Source of the DNA: an uncultured Sulfurovum sp.
GTDB taxonomy: Bacteria > Campylobacterota > Campylobacteria > Campylobacterales > Sulfurovaceae
NCBI GenBank assembly: GCA_902727895.1
Contig: CACVAP010000039.1
Span: forward strand, 62,001 to 126,000
Direction: 5' to 3'
DNA length: 64,000 bases
The notes below the pieces were generated by a model. It was not told where the DNA came from and searched no databases. It was given only the letters and a program-made list of their open reading frames with translations. Within the stretch, counting starts at the first letter, position 1, and the number at the start of each line of letters is the position of its first letter. The translations under genes and the position numbers were made by a program. Below, piece by piece: positions 1-9,036 of the stretch.

Positions 1-347
1 ACAAAGGTAATAGACTCTATAAAGTAGAAAATACAACCGTAAGTAATGACTACCTAATGTTCTTTAAAAACACTGAACCAAACAACCATACCTATAAGAT
101 GGAAGTAGTTGGACAGTATGCTGGTAAAATCGAAATTAAAAGATTTAAACAAGCAAGCGTAAAATCTGGACAAGGTACAAAAGAAGTATTGATTCTTTCT
201 ACAACTAAAAACCTAAGTAAAGATGCAAGTAAAGATTCTGTGTTAAAAGTGCAACTTAATGCCTACTCAACAACTGAACCTGAACGTGTAAAATTACTCA
301 AAGAACTCTCGTTTATCTATCCTAGTGAAGCGAAGCTAAAACAATAA
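1..347 (+). CDS. C-terminal part of an unidentified protein (5' truncated by window edge)
   Basis: The reading frame is open from base 3 to the stop at 347, and the first ATG (57) lies inside it, so the gene begins before the window. The roughly 114 visible residues are rich in Lys and Thr, with alternating hydrophobic residues that suggest beta strands (for example MEVVGQYAGKIEIKRF). I recognise no family motif and cannot assign a function. It is followed 37 bases later by an NlpC/P60 gene on the same strand. Confidence 0.6.
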   Translation, partial: KGNRLYKVENTTVSNDYLMFFKNTEPNNHTYKMEVVGQYAGKIEIKRFKQASVKSGQGTKEVLILSTTKNLSKDASKDSVLKVQLNAYSTTEPERVKLLKELSFIYPSEAKLKQ

Positions 348-372
348 TCTTTGTAATTTCTTAAATTTAAGA

Positions 373-378
373 TATAAT
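373..378 (+). promoter_or_regulatory. -10 hexamer TATAAT immediately before the NlpC/P60 gene
   Basis: A perfect TATAAT lies only six bases before the ATG at 385 and no Shine-Dalgarno sequence is visible. If it is used, transcription would begin at or next to the start codon and give a leaderless mRNA. It may also be a chance match in AT-rich DNA, with the gene read through from upstream. Confidence 0.4.
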
Positions 379-384
379 ATTAGT

Positions 385-1038
385 ATGAAAAATCTAATAT
401 TATATCTTATCATCTGTACCTCTTTTTCTCTTGCAACTTCCAATAACAATATTTTTATCATTAAAGACAAAGATGGAAAAGTACTTAAAGGTAAACGTAT
501 CACCCACAACAAAAACTACGACAAACTCCTTGCTGAACAAGCAGCACTCTTAAAAGAACTCGCACGTAACAAACTTTTAGCTGAACAAAACAGTATCCTC
601 AATGACTTAGACAAACTCGAAAGTAAACGTAGTAACCTAGCCAAATCTGCTATAGACTATAACAAAGAAAATATTTTAACCAATGCTAAAAAGCACTTAG
701 GTGGTAAGTATGTTTGGGGTGGAACTCACCCTAAAGGTTTTGACTGTTCAGGATACATGCAATACATCTATAAAAAAGAGGGTGTAAGTATTCCACGTAC
801 AGCCAATGCACAGTCAAAAGTAGGAAAAGAAGTAAGCCGTTTCAGTCTTAAAAAAGGTGACCTACTTTTCTTTTTAACTGATAAATCAAGAAATATGCCT
901 GTAACTCATGTAGGTATGTACATTGGCGATGGAAACTTTATTCATGCTGCTTCCAAAAAGAAGGGTATTATTATTACCTCACTTGATGACAGTAGATACA
1001 GTTTATTATTTGTAAAGGCAACGAGAGTTATTAAATAA
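385..1038 (+). CDS. NlpC/P60-family (C40) cell-wall hydrolase
   Basis: Likely a secreted D,L-endopeptidase that cuts peptidoglycan stem peptides. Residues 1-18 look like a signal peptide. Residues 45-90 are a Lys/Glu/Leu-rich coiled-coil-like linker. Residues 96-217 form the NlpC/P60 domain, with the nucleophile Cys121 in FDCSGY, His175 in THVGMYIGDG and a third polar position at His187 (FIHAAS). The length and single-domain layout match small Campylobacterota NlpC proteins. The substrate is inferred from the family only. Confidence 0.9.
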   Translation: MKNLILYLIICTSFSLATSNNNIFIIKDKDGKVLKGKRITHNKNYDKLLAEQAALLKELARNKLLAEQNSILNDLDKLESKRSNLAKSAIDYNKENILTNAKKHLGGKYVWGGTHPKGFDCSGYMQYIYKKEGVSIPRTANAQSKVGKEVSRFSLKKGDLLFFLTDKSRNMPVTHVGMYIGDGNFIHAASKKKGIIITSLDDSRYSLLFVKATRVIK

Positions 1039-1054
1039 TATCAAATAAAAACGA

Positions 1055-1060
1055 TATAAT
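1055..1060 (+). promoter_or_regulatory. -10 hexamer upstream of the DsrE-like gene
   Basis: TATAAT is followed by an AAAGGA ribosome-binding site (1074-1079) and the ATG at 1085. No -35 is evident, as is usual for Campylobacterota promoters. Confidence 0.45.
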
Positions 1061-1084
1061 TCTGCTCAAATTTAAAGGACAAAT

Positions 1085-1558
1085 ATGAAACTAAAAAACA
1101 TTGTAGTACTTAGCTTACTTCTCTCTGTATTAAGCTTTGCACAGGAAAGTAATACTTCTAAAGAAGTAGACGTAAAAAAACAAACAGTTGTATTTGACTG
1201 TTCAAGTGGAGATACAAAGTTTATAGCTTCAAGACTGTGGTTAATTGACATTACCCTTCAAGAGTACATAGATAAAAAGATTCCTTATGATGCAGTACTT
1301 ACCATTCACTCAGGATGTACCAGCATTGTTTCAACAAAAGTACCTAAAGAAGATAAAGCTATGGCGAAAGTAGCAAAGATGCTTAACAAAATATCAAAGC
1401 ATGAAAACTTATCCATTGAAGCATGTCAAATTGCTGTTGATAGATTTAAGATTAAGCATGATGACTTATATCCATTTATGAAACTTGTGCCTAACTCAAT
1501 TACAAGAGTAATTGCCCTTCAGAATGATGGTTATGCTTTCATACCATTTTCTAAATAG
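1085..1558 (+). CDS. Exported DsrE/F-like small protein
   Basis: A 157-residue protein with a clear signal peptide (about residues 1-19). The mature part begins with a strand ending in VFDCSSGD, continues with a helix and an AVLTIHSGC strand, and ends with an EACQIAVDRF helix and a final strand. This order resembles the DsrE/DsrF fold of sulfur-relay and periplasmic sulfur proteins, and Cys39, Cys78 and the later Cys could be redox or sulfur-carrying. The fold call is pattern recognition without an exact motif, so the function is open. Confidence 0.5.
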   Translation: MKLKNIVVLSLLLSVLSFAQESNTSKEVDVKKQTVVFDCSSGDTKFIASRLWLIDITLQEYIDKKIPYDAVLTIHSGCTSIVSTKVPKEDKAMAKVAKMLNKISKHENLSIEACQIAVDRFKIKHDDLYPFMKLVPNSITRVIALQNDGYAFIPFSK

Positions 1559-1570
1559 ACCTTAGAAAAA

Positions 1571-1596
1571 AGTCTAGTAAGTTAAATTACTAGACT
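1571..1596 (-). terminator. Intrinsic terminator shared by convergent genes
   Basis: A perfect 10-bp stem (agtctagtaa / ttactagact) closes a 6-base loop between the convergent ends of the DsrE-like gene and ddl. Read on the minus strand the stem is followed by a run of six T, so it fits a rho-independent terminator for ddl. The plus-strand side has no T run. Confidence 0.75.
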
Positions 1597-1603
1597 AACT
1601 CCC

Positions 1604-2647
1604 TTATACTTTTCCACCCTTAGCAGACTGAATAGAATTAATGTATGAATAATCTATCTTGATTCTATGCTCTTTAGGTAACGTGTTAATTAAACGCTCT
1701 ACCATTCCTTCAAAGTCTTCAAACAGATAATTTCCCATAGATCCAGGAATAGGATTAATCTCATTTAACAATACTTCGCCATCGACTACGAAGAAATCAC
1801 ATCTGATGATAGAACCTTCAAAGATACTTGCATAAACTTTTTTGAACGCTTCTTGAATGTCTGTTTTAAGCTCAGCCGAAATATCAGCATCCCCTACTTT
1901 TCCATCACGTGAGAAGTCAAGGTATTTTTTTTCAAAGTCTAAAAACTCTTCTTTATTTGGCTCTTCAACAATAGAAAGTTCAAATTCAGAAGTTTTACAC
2001 CCAGCTTGGTTGTACTCTAACACACCCTCAATAAACGGCTCAATTAATACTTGGTTGTCAAACTCAAAAGCAACATCTAAAGCATAGTCCAACTCATCAG
2101 CAGATTTTACAATGCTCACCCCAATACTAGAACCTAGTCTCACAGGTTTAATAATTACGGGGTACTCTAACGTTACATCACGACTATCCGAAGAACTTAA
2201 CACCGAGTAAGGAACAACTTTTACCCCTAGACTCTCAGCATAAAGTTTAGTGTAAAGTTTGTTGTACGAAAGTACCGAAGCATCTACTCTAGGGGAAATA
2301 TAAGCAATGTCATTAAACTCTAATAAAGAAGCAATCTTCCCATCTTCTCCATCACGTCCATGAATAAGGTTTAAAACCGTACCTAAGTTTTGTTCTTTAA
2401 GACCCATAAGTCCTACAGTACAAAAAGCACCTTTTTTCAAAATAAGTTTCTTAGCTTTTTTATAACTACCATTAGAAAAATAGTTTGACTTCATATTTTC
2501 AGCGTCTATTAAATAAAGCTCTCTATTTGCATCCACAAAAATAAAAGAGAGTGTTGAGTTTTTTAAAACTTTTTTAAGTGTAATCGCCGAAACGATAGAT
2601 ATTTCATGTTCATAACTAGAGCCACCAAAGAGTACTGCTATATTCAT
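1604..2647 (-). CDS. ddl: D-alanine--D-alanine ligase
   Basis: Cytoplasmic ATP-grasp enzyme that joins two D-Ala for peptidoglycan precursors. Visible motifs in order: N-terminal VLFGGSSYEHEIS, the HGRDGEDGKIASLLE loop, the ATP-binding stretch PVIIKPVRLGSSIGVS, and C-terminal NEINPIPGSMGNYLF with the Mg-binding Glu/Asn. At 347 residues it is the long form usual in Campylobacterota. The ATG follows AAGGAA. It lies 48 bases downstream of ruvA on the same strand, so the two are probably co-transcribed. The product feeds MurF, encoded at 36997. Confidence 0.95.
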   Translation of the reverse strand: MNIAVLFGGSSYEHEISIVSAITLKKVLKNSTLSFIFVDANRELYLIDAENMKSNYFSNGSYKKAKKLILKKGAFCTVGLMGLKEQNLGTVLNLIHGRDGEDGKIASLLEFNDIAYISPRVDASVLSYNKLYTKLYAESLGVKVVPYSVLSSSDSRDVTLEYPVIIKPVRLGSSIGVSIVKSADELDYALDVAFEFDNQVLIEPFIEGVLEYNQAGCKTSEFELSIVEEPNKEEFLDFEKKYLDFSRDGKVGDADISAELKTDIQEAFKKVYASIFEGSIIRCDFFVVDGEVLLNEINPIPGSMGNYLFEDFEGMVERLINTLPKEHRIKIDYSYINSIQSAKGGKV

Positions 2648-2695
2648 ATTAATTATTTCCTTGTAAATGATGGAAGTATTTTATCTTTATTTCTC

Positions 2696-3256
2696 TTATA
2701 GTCTTTGTAGTTTCTTAAGCCCTTGTTTCACCAATGAAGCTGTATCTCCACTTGCTCCAGCCAATGCCTTTTTAATCTGATCTTTTTTAAATCCTAAACT
2801 CTCTAAAGCAAGTATTGCATCTGACATTCCATTGTCCAGTGCAGAAGCGTCTGCGTTACCATCTACTATGAAATCTGCCAACTCAACAAGTATACGACTG
2901 GCAGCCTTAGGACCAATTCCAGGAACACGTTTTAGTAATCCTACATCTTTATCTGCCACCACACGAGAAAATGTCTCAGGTATAAAAGTAGAACACGTAG
3001 CCATAGCAACTTTTGGACCTACGCCATTTATCTTAATGAGTGTGTCAAACATTTTCTTTTCATTGGCTTCCATAAAACCAAAAAGTAAATTTACATCTTC
3101 ACGAATAACCTGCGTTACCAAAAGCTTAACCCTACTCTCTTTGATACTATTTGAAGTATTCACAGAAATATTGACTTCATGTATGAGTCCATTTACATTT
3201 AAATGCACAAATGTTGGGTCTTTCTTTTCAACAGTACCTTCTATACCTACAATCAT
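2696..3256 (-). CDS. ruvA: Holliday junction branch-migration protein RuvA
   Basis: RuvA tetramers bind four-way junctions and load the RuvB motor. The sequence has an N-terminal OB-fold ([13 protein letters not shown], about 1-62), two helix-hairpin-helix motifs (INGVGPKVA and VPGIGPKAA, about 77-120) and the small C-terminal RuvB-contacting domain (about 140-186). The length of 186 is normal. The start is supported by AGGAAG eight bases upstream. The promoter carries the CAATTTGACAT element described separately; the same element precedes other DNA-processing genes here. Confidence 0.95.
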   Translation of the reverse strand: MIVGIEGTVEKKDPTFVHLNVNGLIHEVNISVNTSNSIKESRVKLLVTQVIREDVNLLFGFMEANEKKMFDTLIKINGVGPKVAMATCSTFIPETFSRVVADKDVGLLKRVPGIGPKAASRILVELADFIVDGNADASALDNGMSDAILALESLGFKKDQIKKALAGASGDTASLVKQGLKKLQRL

Positions 3257-3284
3257 TTTTGCTTCCTAGTCTTTTAATTACTGA

Positions 3285-3329
3285 AGTATAGCAACTATTG
3301 TTTAGAAGTTTTACAAACATGTCAAATTG
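3285..3329 (-). promoter_or_regulatory. CAATTTGACAT box + N29 + -10 (TATACT) before ruvA
   Basis: Read on the minus strand, CAATTTGACAT occupies 3329-3319 and TATACT 3290-3285. Its TTGACA core (3325-3320) is separated from the -10 by exactly 29 bases, too far for a sigma-70 -35. Three other promoters here have the same box and spacing. The extended match with the DUF1016 promoter is ACAATTTGACATGTTT. Confidence 0.7.
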
Positions 3330-3357
3330 TTATGTTTTTAAGTCTTAGCTGTCTTGA

Positions 3358-3999
3358 CTACAGTGTCACCACAATACTCTCTTTCTCTTTTCCATACCAA
3401 TTCTCAATAGAGGCATTCACGTAGGTTACACCCTCTACATCCATCACACCATAACTCTCATGAATATGTCCACAACAATGCAGTTGTAAATGTTCCAACT
3501 CAGAAATCCTATGCCCTAATGCTTTAGAACCAACATACTCACCTTTAGAGGTTTTATCTAAAATATTTCTTACAGGCGTATGGGTTAAAAGTACTTGTGT
3601 ATTATCGGGTATATTCTTATATCTTTTCGCAAGTTCTTCCTCACTTTCCATAAAAGACCAACTATAAAAAGTAACACTGTAAGGTGAGCCATAAAAATTA
3701 ATGTCATCAATAAGCACACTGTCATCATGTAAATAGATAACCCCATAACTTCTAAAAACAAAGTTTCTAAACTCCTCTTTTAGCTCTTCCATTTCAGCCA
3801 TCTCTCCAAGCCATCGGTCATGATTCCCAGCTATCAAAATCTTATGCTCATGTTCTTGCTCTGACAACCATTCTAAAAAGCTTATTATCTCTTCACGACT
3901 CCCATGAGAAAAATCCCCACAATGAACGAGAACATCAGCCCCTTTTAGGGTTAAGAATTCGTGTTTTCCATGGGTGTCGCTTATGATTTCTAGTTTCAT
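3358..3999 (-). CDS. Calcineurin-like metallophosphoesterase
   Basis: All five metal-binding blocks of the superfamily are present in order: SDTHG (about 7-11), HCGDFSHG (about 27-34), AGNHDRW (about 57-63), LTHTP (about 138-142) and CGHIHESYG (about 176-184). At 213 residues and with no signal peptide, it is a compact cytoplasmic phosphodiesterase or phosphatase of the MPPED-like type. The physiological substrate cannot be told from sequence. The ATG is preceded by GAGGAG. It has no obvious operon partner. Confidence 0.88.
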   Translation of the reverse strand: MKLEIISDTHGKHEFLTLKGADVLVHCGDFSHGSREEIISFLEWLSEQEHEHKILIAGNHDRWLGEMAEMEELKEEFRNFVFRSYGVIYLHDDSVLIDDINFYGSPYSVTFYSWSFMESEEELAKRYKNIPDNTQVLLTHTPVRNILDKTSKGEYVGSKALGHRISELEHLQLHCCGHIHESYGVMDVEGVTYVNASIENWYGKEKESIVVTL

Positions 4000-4011
4000 G
4001 TTAAAGCTCCT

Positions 4012-4134
4012 CTACTTTTTCTGTCGAGCATTCTCAATAGCTTTATGCAATTTAAGCTCCAATATATCTTTAGGAGGTAATTTTAGCCAATACTCTGAAA
4101 ATTGTTTATCTGTATTACAGCTTGTTCTTTTGAG
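4012..4134 (-). pseudogene. C-terminal fragment of a second DUF1016-like gene
   Basis: Between the DUF1016 gene and the metallophosphoesterase an open frame without a start codon ends at 4012. It reads ...FSEYWLKLPPKDILELKL, then HKAIENARQKK and stop, which I recall as the kind of C-terminus seen in some DUF1016/YhcG-type proteins. An in-frame stop lies just upstream, so only about 40 codons survive. It is probably the relic of a gene largely replaced or deleted when the neighbouring nuclease gene arrived. The family link is from memory. Confidence 0.35.
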
Positions 4135-4160
4135 GTATCAATAATAGAGTTGTCATATCT

Positions 4161-5240
4161 TTAGTTGGTTCTATATTTGGTATCTTCGTCCTCTCTTTGT
4201 AAAATCTTCTTAACAAGCTCTAACTCTTCTTCTATCGTCTCAATCGTAGGTAACTGTGCTTTTAAATCATCAGGAATAGCTCTACTTAGCTCATATTCTG
4301 CTATGCCTATAGGTTGTGTTGTTCCTCTTAGAGCATACTCTGCAACTATTTTAGATTTTGACTTGCATAGCAGTAGCCCAATAGTAGGGTTTTCATCTTC
4401 TGTTTTAATCAAATCATCAACAGCAGATAGATAAAGGTTCATTTTCCCTGCAAATTCAGCTTTAAAATCAACAGCTTTTAGCTCCACAACAACATAACAT
4501 TTCAGGTGAATATGATAAAAAAGCAAATCAATATAAAAATCTTGACCATCTACTTCCAAGGGAACTTGTCTTCCCACAAATGAAAAACCATTCCCAAGTT
4601 CAAGTAAAAAAGAGGTGATATTTGTAACCAACTGCTCCTCTATATCTTTTTCAAGAGCCTTCTCTTGTAGTGTTAGAAAATCAAATTTATAAGGGTCTTT
4701 AAGCGTCTCAACTGCCAATTCAGAGCTTGGTTTTACTAATGTTTTTTCAAAGTTAGTGATGGCTTTCCCTTGTCTCTCATACAACTCTAACTCTATTTGA
4801 TGATTTAATACAGTTCTTGACCAATTATTGATGAGTGTTTTATTGAGATAAAATAGAGCCTCTTTTGTATCTTTTGACTTGCTCATAATTACAATATTTT
4901 GACCCCAAGGAATTTGTCCAACAAGTTGTTGGACTTTTTCAAATTCGACTTCACCAACAGAGTAAAACTCAAACCATTTTTTCATATAAAAGAGATTGGT
5001 TCTTGAAAATCCTTTTTGATTGGGAAAAAGTTTTTTTAAATCTTTTGAGAGTACCTCAACAATACCTGAACCCCACTTCATCACTTCTACTTTTTCGGAA
5101 ATAGATTTACCTATCTCCCAATACATAACTAACATCTCTCTATTAACTGATAGAGAAGCTTTTATTTGTGATGAACTAATTAACTTTTTTAGTTCTACTA
5201 CCCAGTTTATATATTCTTCATTTACTTTTGGTCTGTTCAT
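4161..5240 (-). CDS. DUF1016/YhcG-type PD-(D/E)XK nuclease domain protein
   Basis: A 359-residue protein with the two-part DUF1016 layout: an N-terminal helical, HTH-like region (MNRPKVNEEYINWVVELKKL, EIGKSISE, GWG-like motifs) and a C-terminal nuclease domain. The PD-(D/E)XK core is visible as DGQDFYIDLLFYH followed by CYVVVELKAVDF (about 232-258). Relatives occur beside restriction-modification and other defence genes and are thought to process DNA. The next genes upstream are Gabija, which fits a defence island. GAGGGA precedes the ATG, and the promoter has the CAATTTGACAT box. Confidence 0.85.
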   Translation of the reverse strand: MNRPKVNEEYINWVVELKKLISSSQIKASLSVNREMLVMYWEIGKSISEKVEVMKWGSGIVEVLSKDLKKLFPNQKGFSRTNLFYMKKWFEFYSVGEVEFEKVQQLVGQIPWGQNIVIMSKSKDTKEALFYLNKTLINNWSRTVLNHQIELELYERQGKAITNFEKTLVKPSSELAVETLKDPYKFDFLTLQEKALEKDIEEQLVTNITSFLLELGNGFSFVGRQVPLEVDGQDFYIDLLFYHIHLKCYVVVELKAVDFKAEFAGKMNLYLSAVDDLIKTEDENPTIGLLLCKSKSKIVAEYALRGTTQPIGIAEYELSRAIPDDLKAQLPTIETIEEELELVKKILQREDEDTKYRTN

Positions 5241-5260
5241 CTTTTCCCTCTCTTTTTACA

Positions 5261-5305
5261 ATTTTAACATTTATTATTTTTATTTGTTTTAAACATGTCA
5301 AATTG
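5261..5305 (-). promoter_or_regulatory. CAATTTGACAT box + N29 + -10 (TAAAAT) before the DUF1016 nuclease
   Basis: On the minus strand CAATTTGACAT (5305-5295) is followed, 29 bases after its TTGACA core, by TAAAAT (5266-5261), with the ATG 20 bases further on. The box extends to TGACAATTTGACATGTTT. The geometry is identical to the ruvA and Pif1-like promoters. Confidence 0.7.
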
Positions 5306-5311
5306 TCATAT

Positions 5312-7189
5312 TTATAAAGTAATTACCCTAAAACCATTATCTTCTAAAGATTTAACATCTTTTACCAAATCCTTTATTTGTTCTTTATGCATAGCTAAAC
5401 ATAAAAAGTGTGTTGGTCTAGACATCGCTACATAGATTAATCTCTTTTTATCTTTATTAGCACCAGCAAATTTTCTACCTTGAAAAAGTTTAATAAGATG
5501 AATTAAGTCATATGAAGATTTAAAAGTTTCTAAAACAAGTGTAGCCGTATGCGTTTCCCCTTTAACTTTATGTATTGTTGAAATAGCAATATCAAAGTTT
5601 ATATCATCACTTTCATGTGTACAGATATTTTGTTTAGATTTACTTTCTAATTGAATTTGATAAGTTTTAATTACTTCACTTAACACTTCATCATCAAGAG
5701 TTTCTTCTTTGAAATCAAGAAAAATTGATAACAACTCTTTAATATCATTTTCTACACATTCTAATGAAGCCAATTTTTCTGTAATATAAAATAGTTTTAG
5801 TTTAAAGTTATTATACTCTTCTTCATTATTTTCCTGTAAAGAAAAAAGTATTGTATTTTTTGTAAAAACCTTAGCATTATTTAAAATATTTTTCTCTTTC
5901 AAATAGTCTGTTAAAATATCTAGTAAAATATTCTTATAATTTTTAGGTCGAATATTCTCAATACTCATAGCTCTAAACTTTTCAACTAAAGTATCATTCG
6001 CTTGAATAATATTATTTTGTTGATATTGAGGAAAGTAATCTAAAATAGTATCTCCATTTTTACTTTCTTTACCTATAGCACCAATAGCCTTAAAAGAATG
6101 TTTTTCATCTAAATGTAATTCATTTTCAATAATTAAATCTCCAAATTTTGGAAGAACCCCTTCAGCATTATCAAATAGTATAATTGTAGGTTGAATATCA
6201 ATTGTATCATTACCATTTAACTCTTGTCGATCAATTGCAACTTTAATAACCTGTTCTGAAATAAGAGCAGATAGCCTCTTTGTATTTTTTATTTTAATAC
6301 TATTTTCATCTACTTCCCATCCCTTATCTTTTGCTCCTGAAAAATTAAAAATTGCTTGATTATTATCTCCAATCTTTTGAACAATAGTATTTTCACTAAA
6401 AAGCTTATTTATTATTTCAAATTGTCTATCATCCGTATCTTGTGCTTCATCTACAAATACATACTTAAATCTTTTTTGAAATATTTCAATTATTTGTGGA
6501 TACTTATTAAGATACATTATTGATAAAAAATAAGTATCCTTAAACGTCAATACCCCTTTTTGTAAAATTTCTTTTTTTAAAGTTTTTAACTGTATATAAG
6601 TATTTGAAGGTGGATTATGTCTATAAATAAAAGCTGTTCCATCAAAGTTTTGTAAAAATTCATTTTCATCAATATAAAAACTTTTTAAAAAGTTCTTAAC
6701 TTTATTTATTTTTTCAATCTCAGAAGTTGTTCCTTTTTTAAATTTTTCTTTTAATCCATATTTCGTATTATTTTCAAGTTTATTAAAAAATAAGTCAACA
6801 AAGATATCATCATCTATTCTCTCAGGTTTCTTGCCAAATAATTTTACATACATAGGAATAGCAAGATATTTATTTACAAAAGATTGAAAAGTACCAACAT
6901 GATTTGGATAGCCCAATACCTTTGAAGCATTTATTCCAAGTTTATTTTTAATTTCATCAACTGCTACATTAGTATGTGTCAATACTAAAATAGCACTATT
7001 ATCATCAAAAGGCATATAATTTGACAATATATCAAGTTTAGCTACCAAAGAAGTAGTTTTACCTGCTCCTGGACAAGCTTGTATATCTTTTGACTCTAAA
7101 CATTTAATAAATTCTCTACTCTCTGCATCAAATGTCAATCCAAATTTCTGTTCGACTTTTTCTATATCTACATCTGTAATTTCTATCAT
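5312..7189 (-). CDS. gajB: Gabija helicase GajB (UvrD/Rep-like)
   Basis: Superfamily 1 helicase subunit of Gabija, thought to sense DNA ends or termini and act with the GajA nuclease during phage attack. It has a Walker A (ACPGAGKTTSL, about 38-48), DEAQDT (about 250), a GDNNQAIFNFSGA motif III, the STIHKVKGE motif and the C-terminal IYVAMSRP arginine-finger motif. The start is taken as the ATG at 7189. A TTG at 7195 that overlaps the gajA stop would add two residues. The tight coupling to gajA and the 625-residue size support Gabija over a housekeeping UvrD. Confidence 0.88.
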   Translation of the reverse strand: MIEITDVDIEKVEQKFGLTFDAESREFIKCLESKDIQACPGAGKTTSLVAKLDILSNYMPFDDNSAILVLTHTNVAVDEIKNKLGINASKVLGYPNHVGTFQSFVNKYLAIPMYVKLFGKKPERIDDDIFVDLFFNKLENNTKYGLKEKFKKGTTSEIEKINKVKNFLKSFYIDENEFLQNFDGTAFIYRHNPPSNTYIQLKTLKKEILQKGVLTFKDTYFLSIMYLNKYPQIIEIFQKRFKYVFVDEAQDTDDRQFEIINKLFSENTIVQKIGDNNQAIFNFSGAKDKGWEVDENSIKIKNTKRLSALISEQVIKVAIDRQELNGNDTIDIQPTIILFDNAEGVLPKFGDLIIENELHLDEKHSFKAIGAIGKESKNGDTILDYFPQYQQNNIIQANDTLVEKFRAMSIENIRPKNYKNILLDILTDYLKEKNILNNAKVFTKNTILFSLQENNEEEYNNFKLKLFYITEKLASLECVENDIKELLSIFLDFKEETLDDEVLSEVIKTYQIQLESKSKQNICTHESDDINFDIAISTIHKVKGETHTATLVLETFKSSYDLIHLIKLFQGRKFAGANKDKKRLIYVAMSRPTHFLCLAMHKEQIKDLVKDVKSLEDNGFRVITL

Positions 7190-7191
7190 AC

Positions 7192-9036
7192 TCAATTACC
7201 AGTTGCATAATTTATAGCATCAATTAAATATTTTAATTTATCATCACTTTCTATATTGTAAAAAATTAAGTCCGTTTCATCCAATAGTTGTGAAAATATT
7301 TGTGCTACAACTGCCTTAGATAGTTTGTTGCTACTTTTGTCTAATCTATTATTATAAATTTCAAATGCAATTACTTCAATACTTTTACCATCTGCTAACC
7401 AAGTATAATATTCATTATTTGCATCTATAATATATTGCCTTTTTTCATCATCTGTATAAACATAATCACGACCTTTACTTTTCCAAGCAATATATACAGC
7501 TTGACTGAATAGCCTAGATAAGCAACTTAAAGCAATAGTATATTCTAAAGTCCAATATGGAGCTATGAAAGATTTAATAGGTAAAGGATATTTTATTTCT
7601 TTTTCTTGAATTGTTTCTACTCTTTGAGCCTCTAACTCATCACTTACTATTTCAACTGCTACTCCATCCACTTTTTTAGTAGGCTTACATTCAATTGGTT
7701 TAACATCAACATCTGTTATTACTGAAACTGGCATAGTTATTTGAGGTTCGATTTTTCTTAAAAAAACATTTGCATATCTTAAAAATGCAACGCCTCCTAC
7801 ACTAACCACAGATACTCCATATTTTGATAAACTTCTACCCATTATTTTAGCAAGAGTAGGTATTAAAATATTTTCAGCATCTCCTTCAACAAGTATCACT
7901 CCATTTGCAAAAAATAAATTTGATTTAGTTGAATCTAAAAATCTCTCCAAAAAGTAATAGTCGCCTTTAGCTAGTTTTGTACATTCTTCCCTCATTGGAT
8001 AAGCATTAGAGTTATTACAAATAATTAAATTATCTAATTTTACTTTGGAAGCTAAACTAGGACTATGAGTAGTTAATATAAGTTGCTTATTTGGCTCTTC
8101 TTGCAGTTTTTCTACAACTTGCATTTGAGCTTGTGGATGTAAATGTGCTTCTAACTCTTCAATCAAAGCTAAATTTAGTCCATGATAATTCTCTCTATTT
8201 AAATGTATTAATTCAGTTGCCATAAAAAGACGGTTAAGTGTTCCTAAACCTAAATTTGTTTCATCCTTTATAGAAAGAGTTATCTTTTCAAGAATATCTT
8301 TTAATTTTCCATCATAAACACTAAAGTTACTCTCTTTTGTAACATCATAAAAACTATGTATATAATCATCTATTTTTTCTTTTAATTTTTTTCCTTTATC
8401 ATCAGAGGGAGTACCTTCAAAATAATTTTCTATACTTTCATTAAATTCAGAAAAAATTGTAATTAAATCATGTGAAGTTTCTTTTCCTTTAAATGCTTCA
8501 TCTCCCATTAATATTTGAGATATTCTTGAACTTTTTTTTGCAATCATCTCACTACTTACATCTCTTAATGGTTTTAAATATGTAATATTTAATTTTTCTC
8601 TTGCATCAGCAAGTAATGAAGTCCCATCTATATCCATACCAGCTTTTACATCAGAAGGAAATATTCTTCTATCATCCCTTGATACATCATACATAACTTT
8701 TAGAAATATATTTCCTTCATCATCATACCCTATCCACTCAAGAAAATTTGAAGCTTCATGAGCATTAAAATCTTTAAATATCATCTCTATTCTAAACTTT
8801 TTAGTTTCAGAAAAAAAATCTTCTCTAGTTGGTCGAATAAATTCATAACTATGTGTTTTCAATACCAATTTAATAGCATCAATTATTGCTGTTTTCCCAG
8901 AATCATTTGAACCAATAAGAACATTTAATCCCTTATTAAAAGTTAAATCCAAGTCAGGTGTTTCTATCTTGTCAAGATATTCTATATTTGTGCCATACTT
9001 TCTAAAGTTCCATAGTTTTATATTTTCTAAATACAT
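7192..9036 (-). CDS. gajA: Gabija endonuclease GajA (OLD-family ATPase/TOPRIM)
   Basis: Class 2 OLD nuclease that nicks or cleaves DNA in Gabija anti-phage defence, with activity controlled by its nucleotide-binding domain. The ATPase part shows Walker A GSNDSGKT (42-49), a signature-like GLGTLNRLFMATEL (263-276), Walker B LIEELEAHLHP (291-301) and H-loop TTHS (322-325). The TOPRIM part has VEGDAE (Glu384) and TDVDVKP (Asp442, Asp444), the metal-binding acidic residues. The C-terminal 170 residues are less characteristic. AAAGGAAAAG precedes the ATG. It is coupled to gajB downstream and overlaps a small gene upstream by 10 bases. Confidence 0.92.
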   Translation of the reverse strand: MYLENIKLWNFRKYGTNIEYLDKIETPDLDLTFNKGLNVLIGSNDSGKTAIIDAIKLVLKTHSYEFIRPTREDFFSETKKFRIEMIFKDFNAHEASNFLEWIGYDDEGNIFLKVMYDVSRDDRRIFPSDVKAGMDIDGTSLLADAREKLNITYLKPLRDVSSEMIAKKSSRISQILMGDEAFKGKETSHDLITIFSEFNESIENYFEGTPSDDKGKKLKEKIDDYIHSFYDVTKESNFSVYDGKLKDILEKITLSIKDETNLGLGTLNRLFMATELIHLNRENYHGLNLALIEELEAHLHPQAQMQVVEKLQEEPNKQLILTTHSPSLASKVKLDNLIICNNSNAYPMREECTKLAKGDYYFLERFLDSTKSNLFFANGVILVEGDAENILIPTLAKIMGRSLSKYGVSVVSVGGVAFLRYANVFLRKIEPQITMPVSVITDVDVKPIECKPTKKVDGVAVEIVSDELEAQRVETIQEKEIKYPLPIKSFIAPYWTLEYTIALSCLSRLFSQAVYIAWKSKGRDYVYTDDEKRQYIIDANNEYYTWLADGKSIEVIAFEIYNNRLDKSSNKLSKAVVAQIFSQLLDETDLIFYNIESDDKLKYLIDAINYATGN

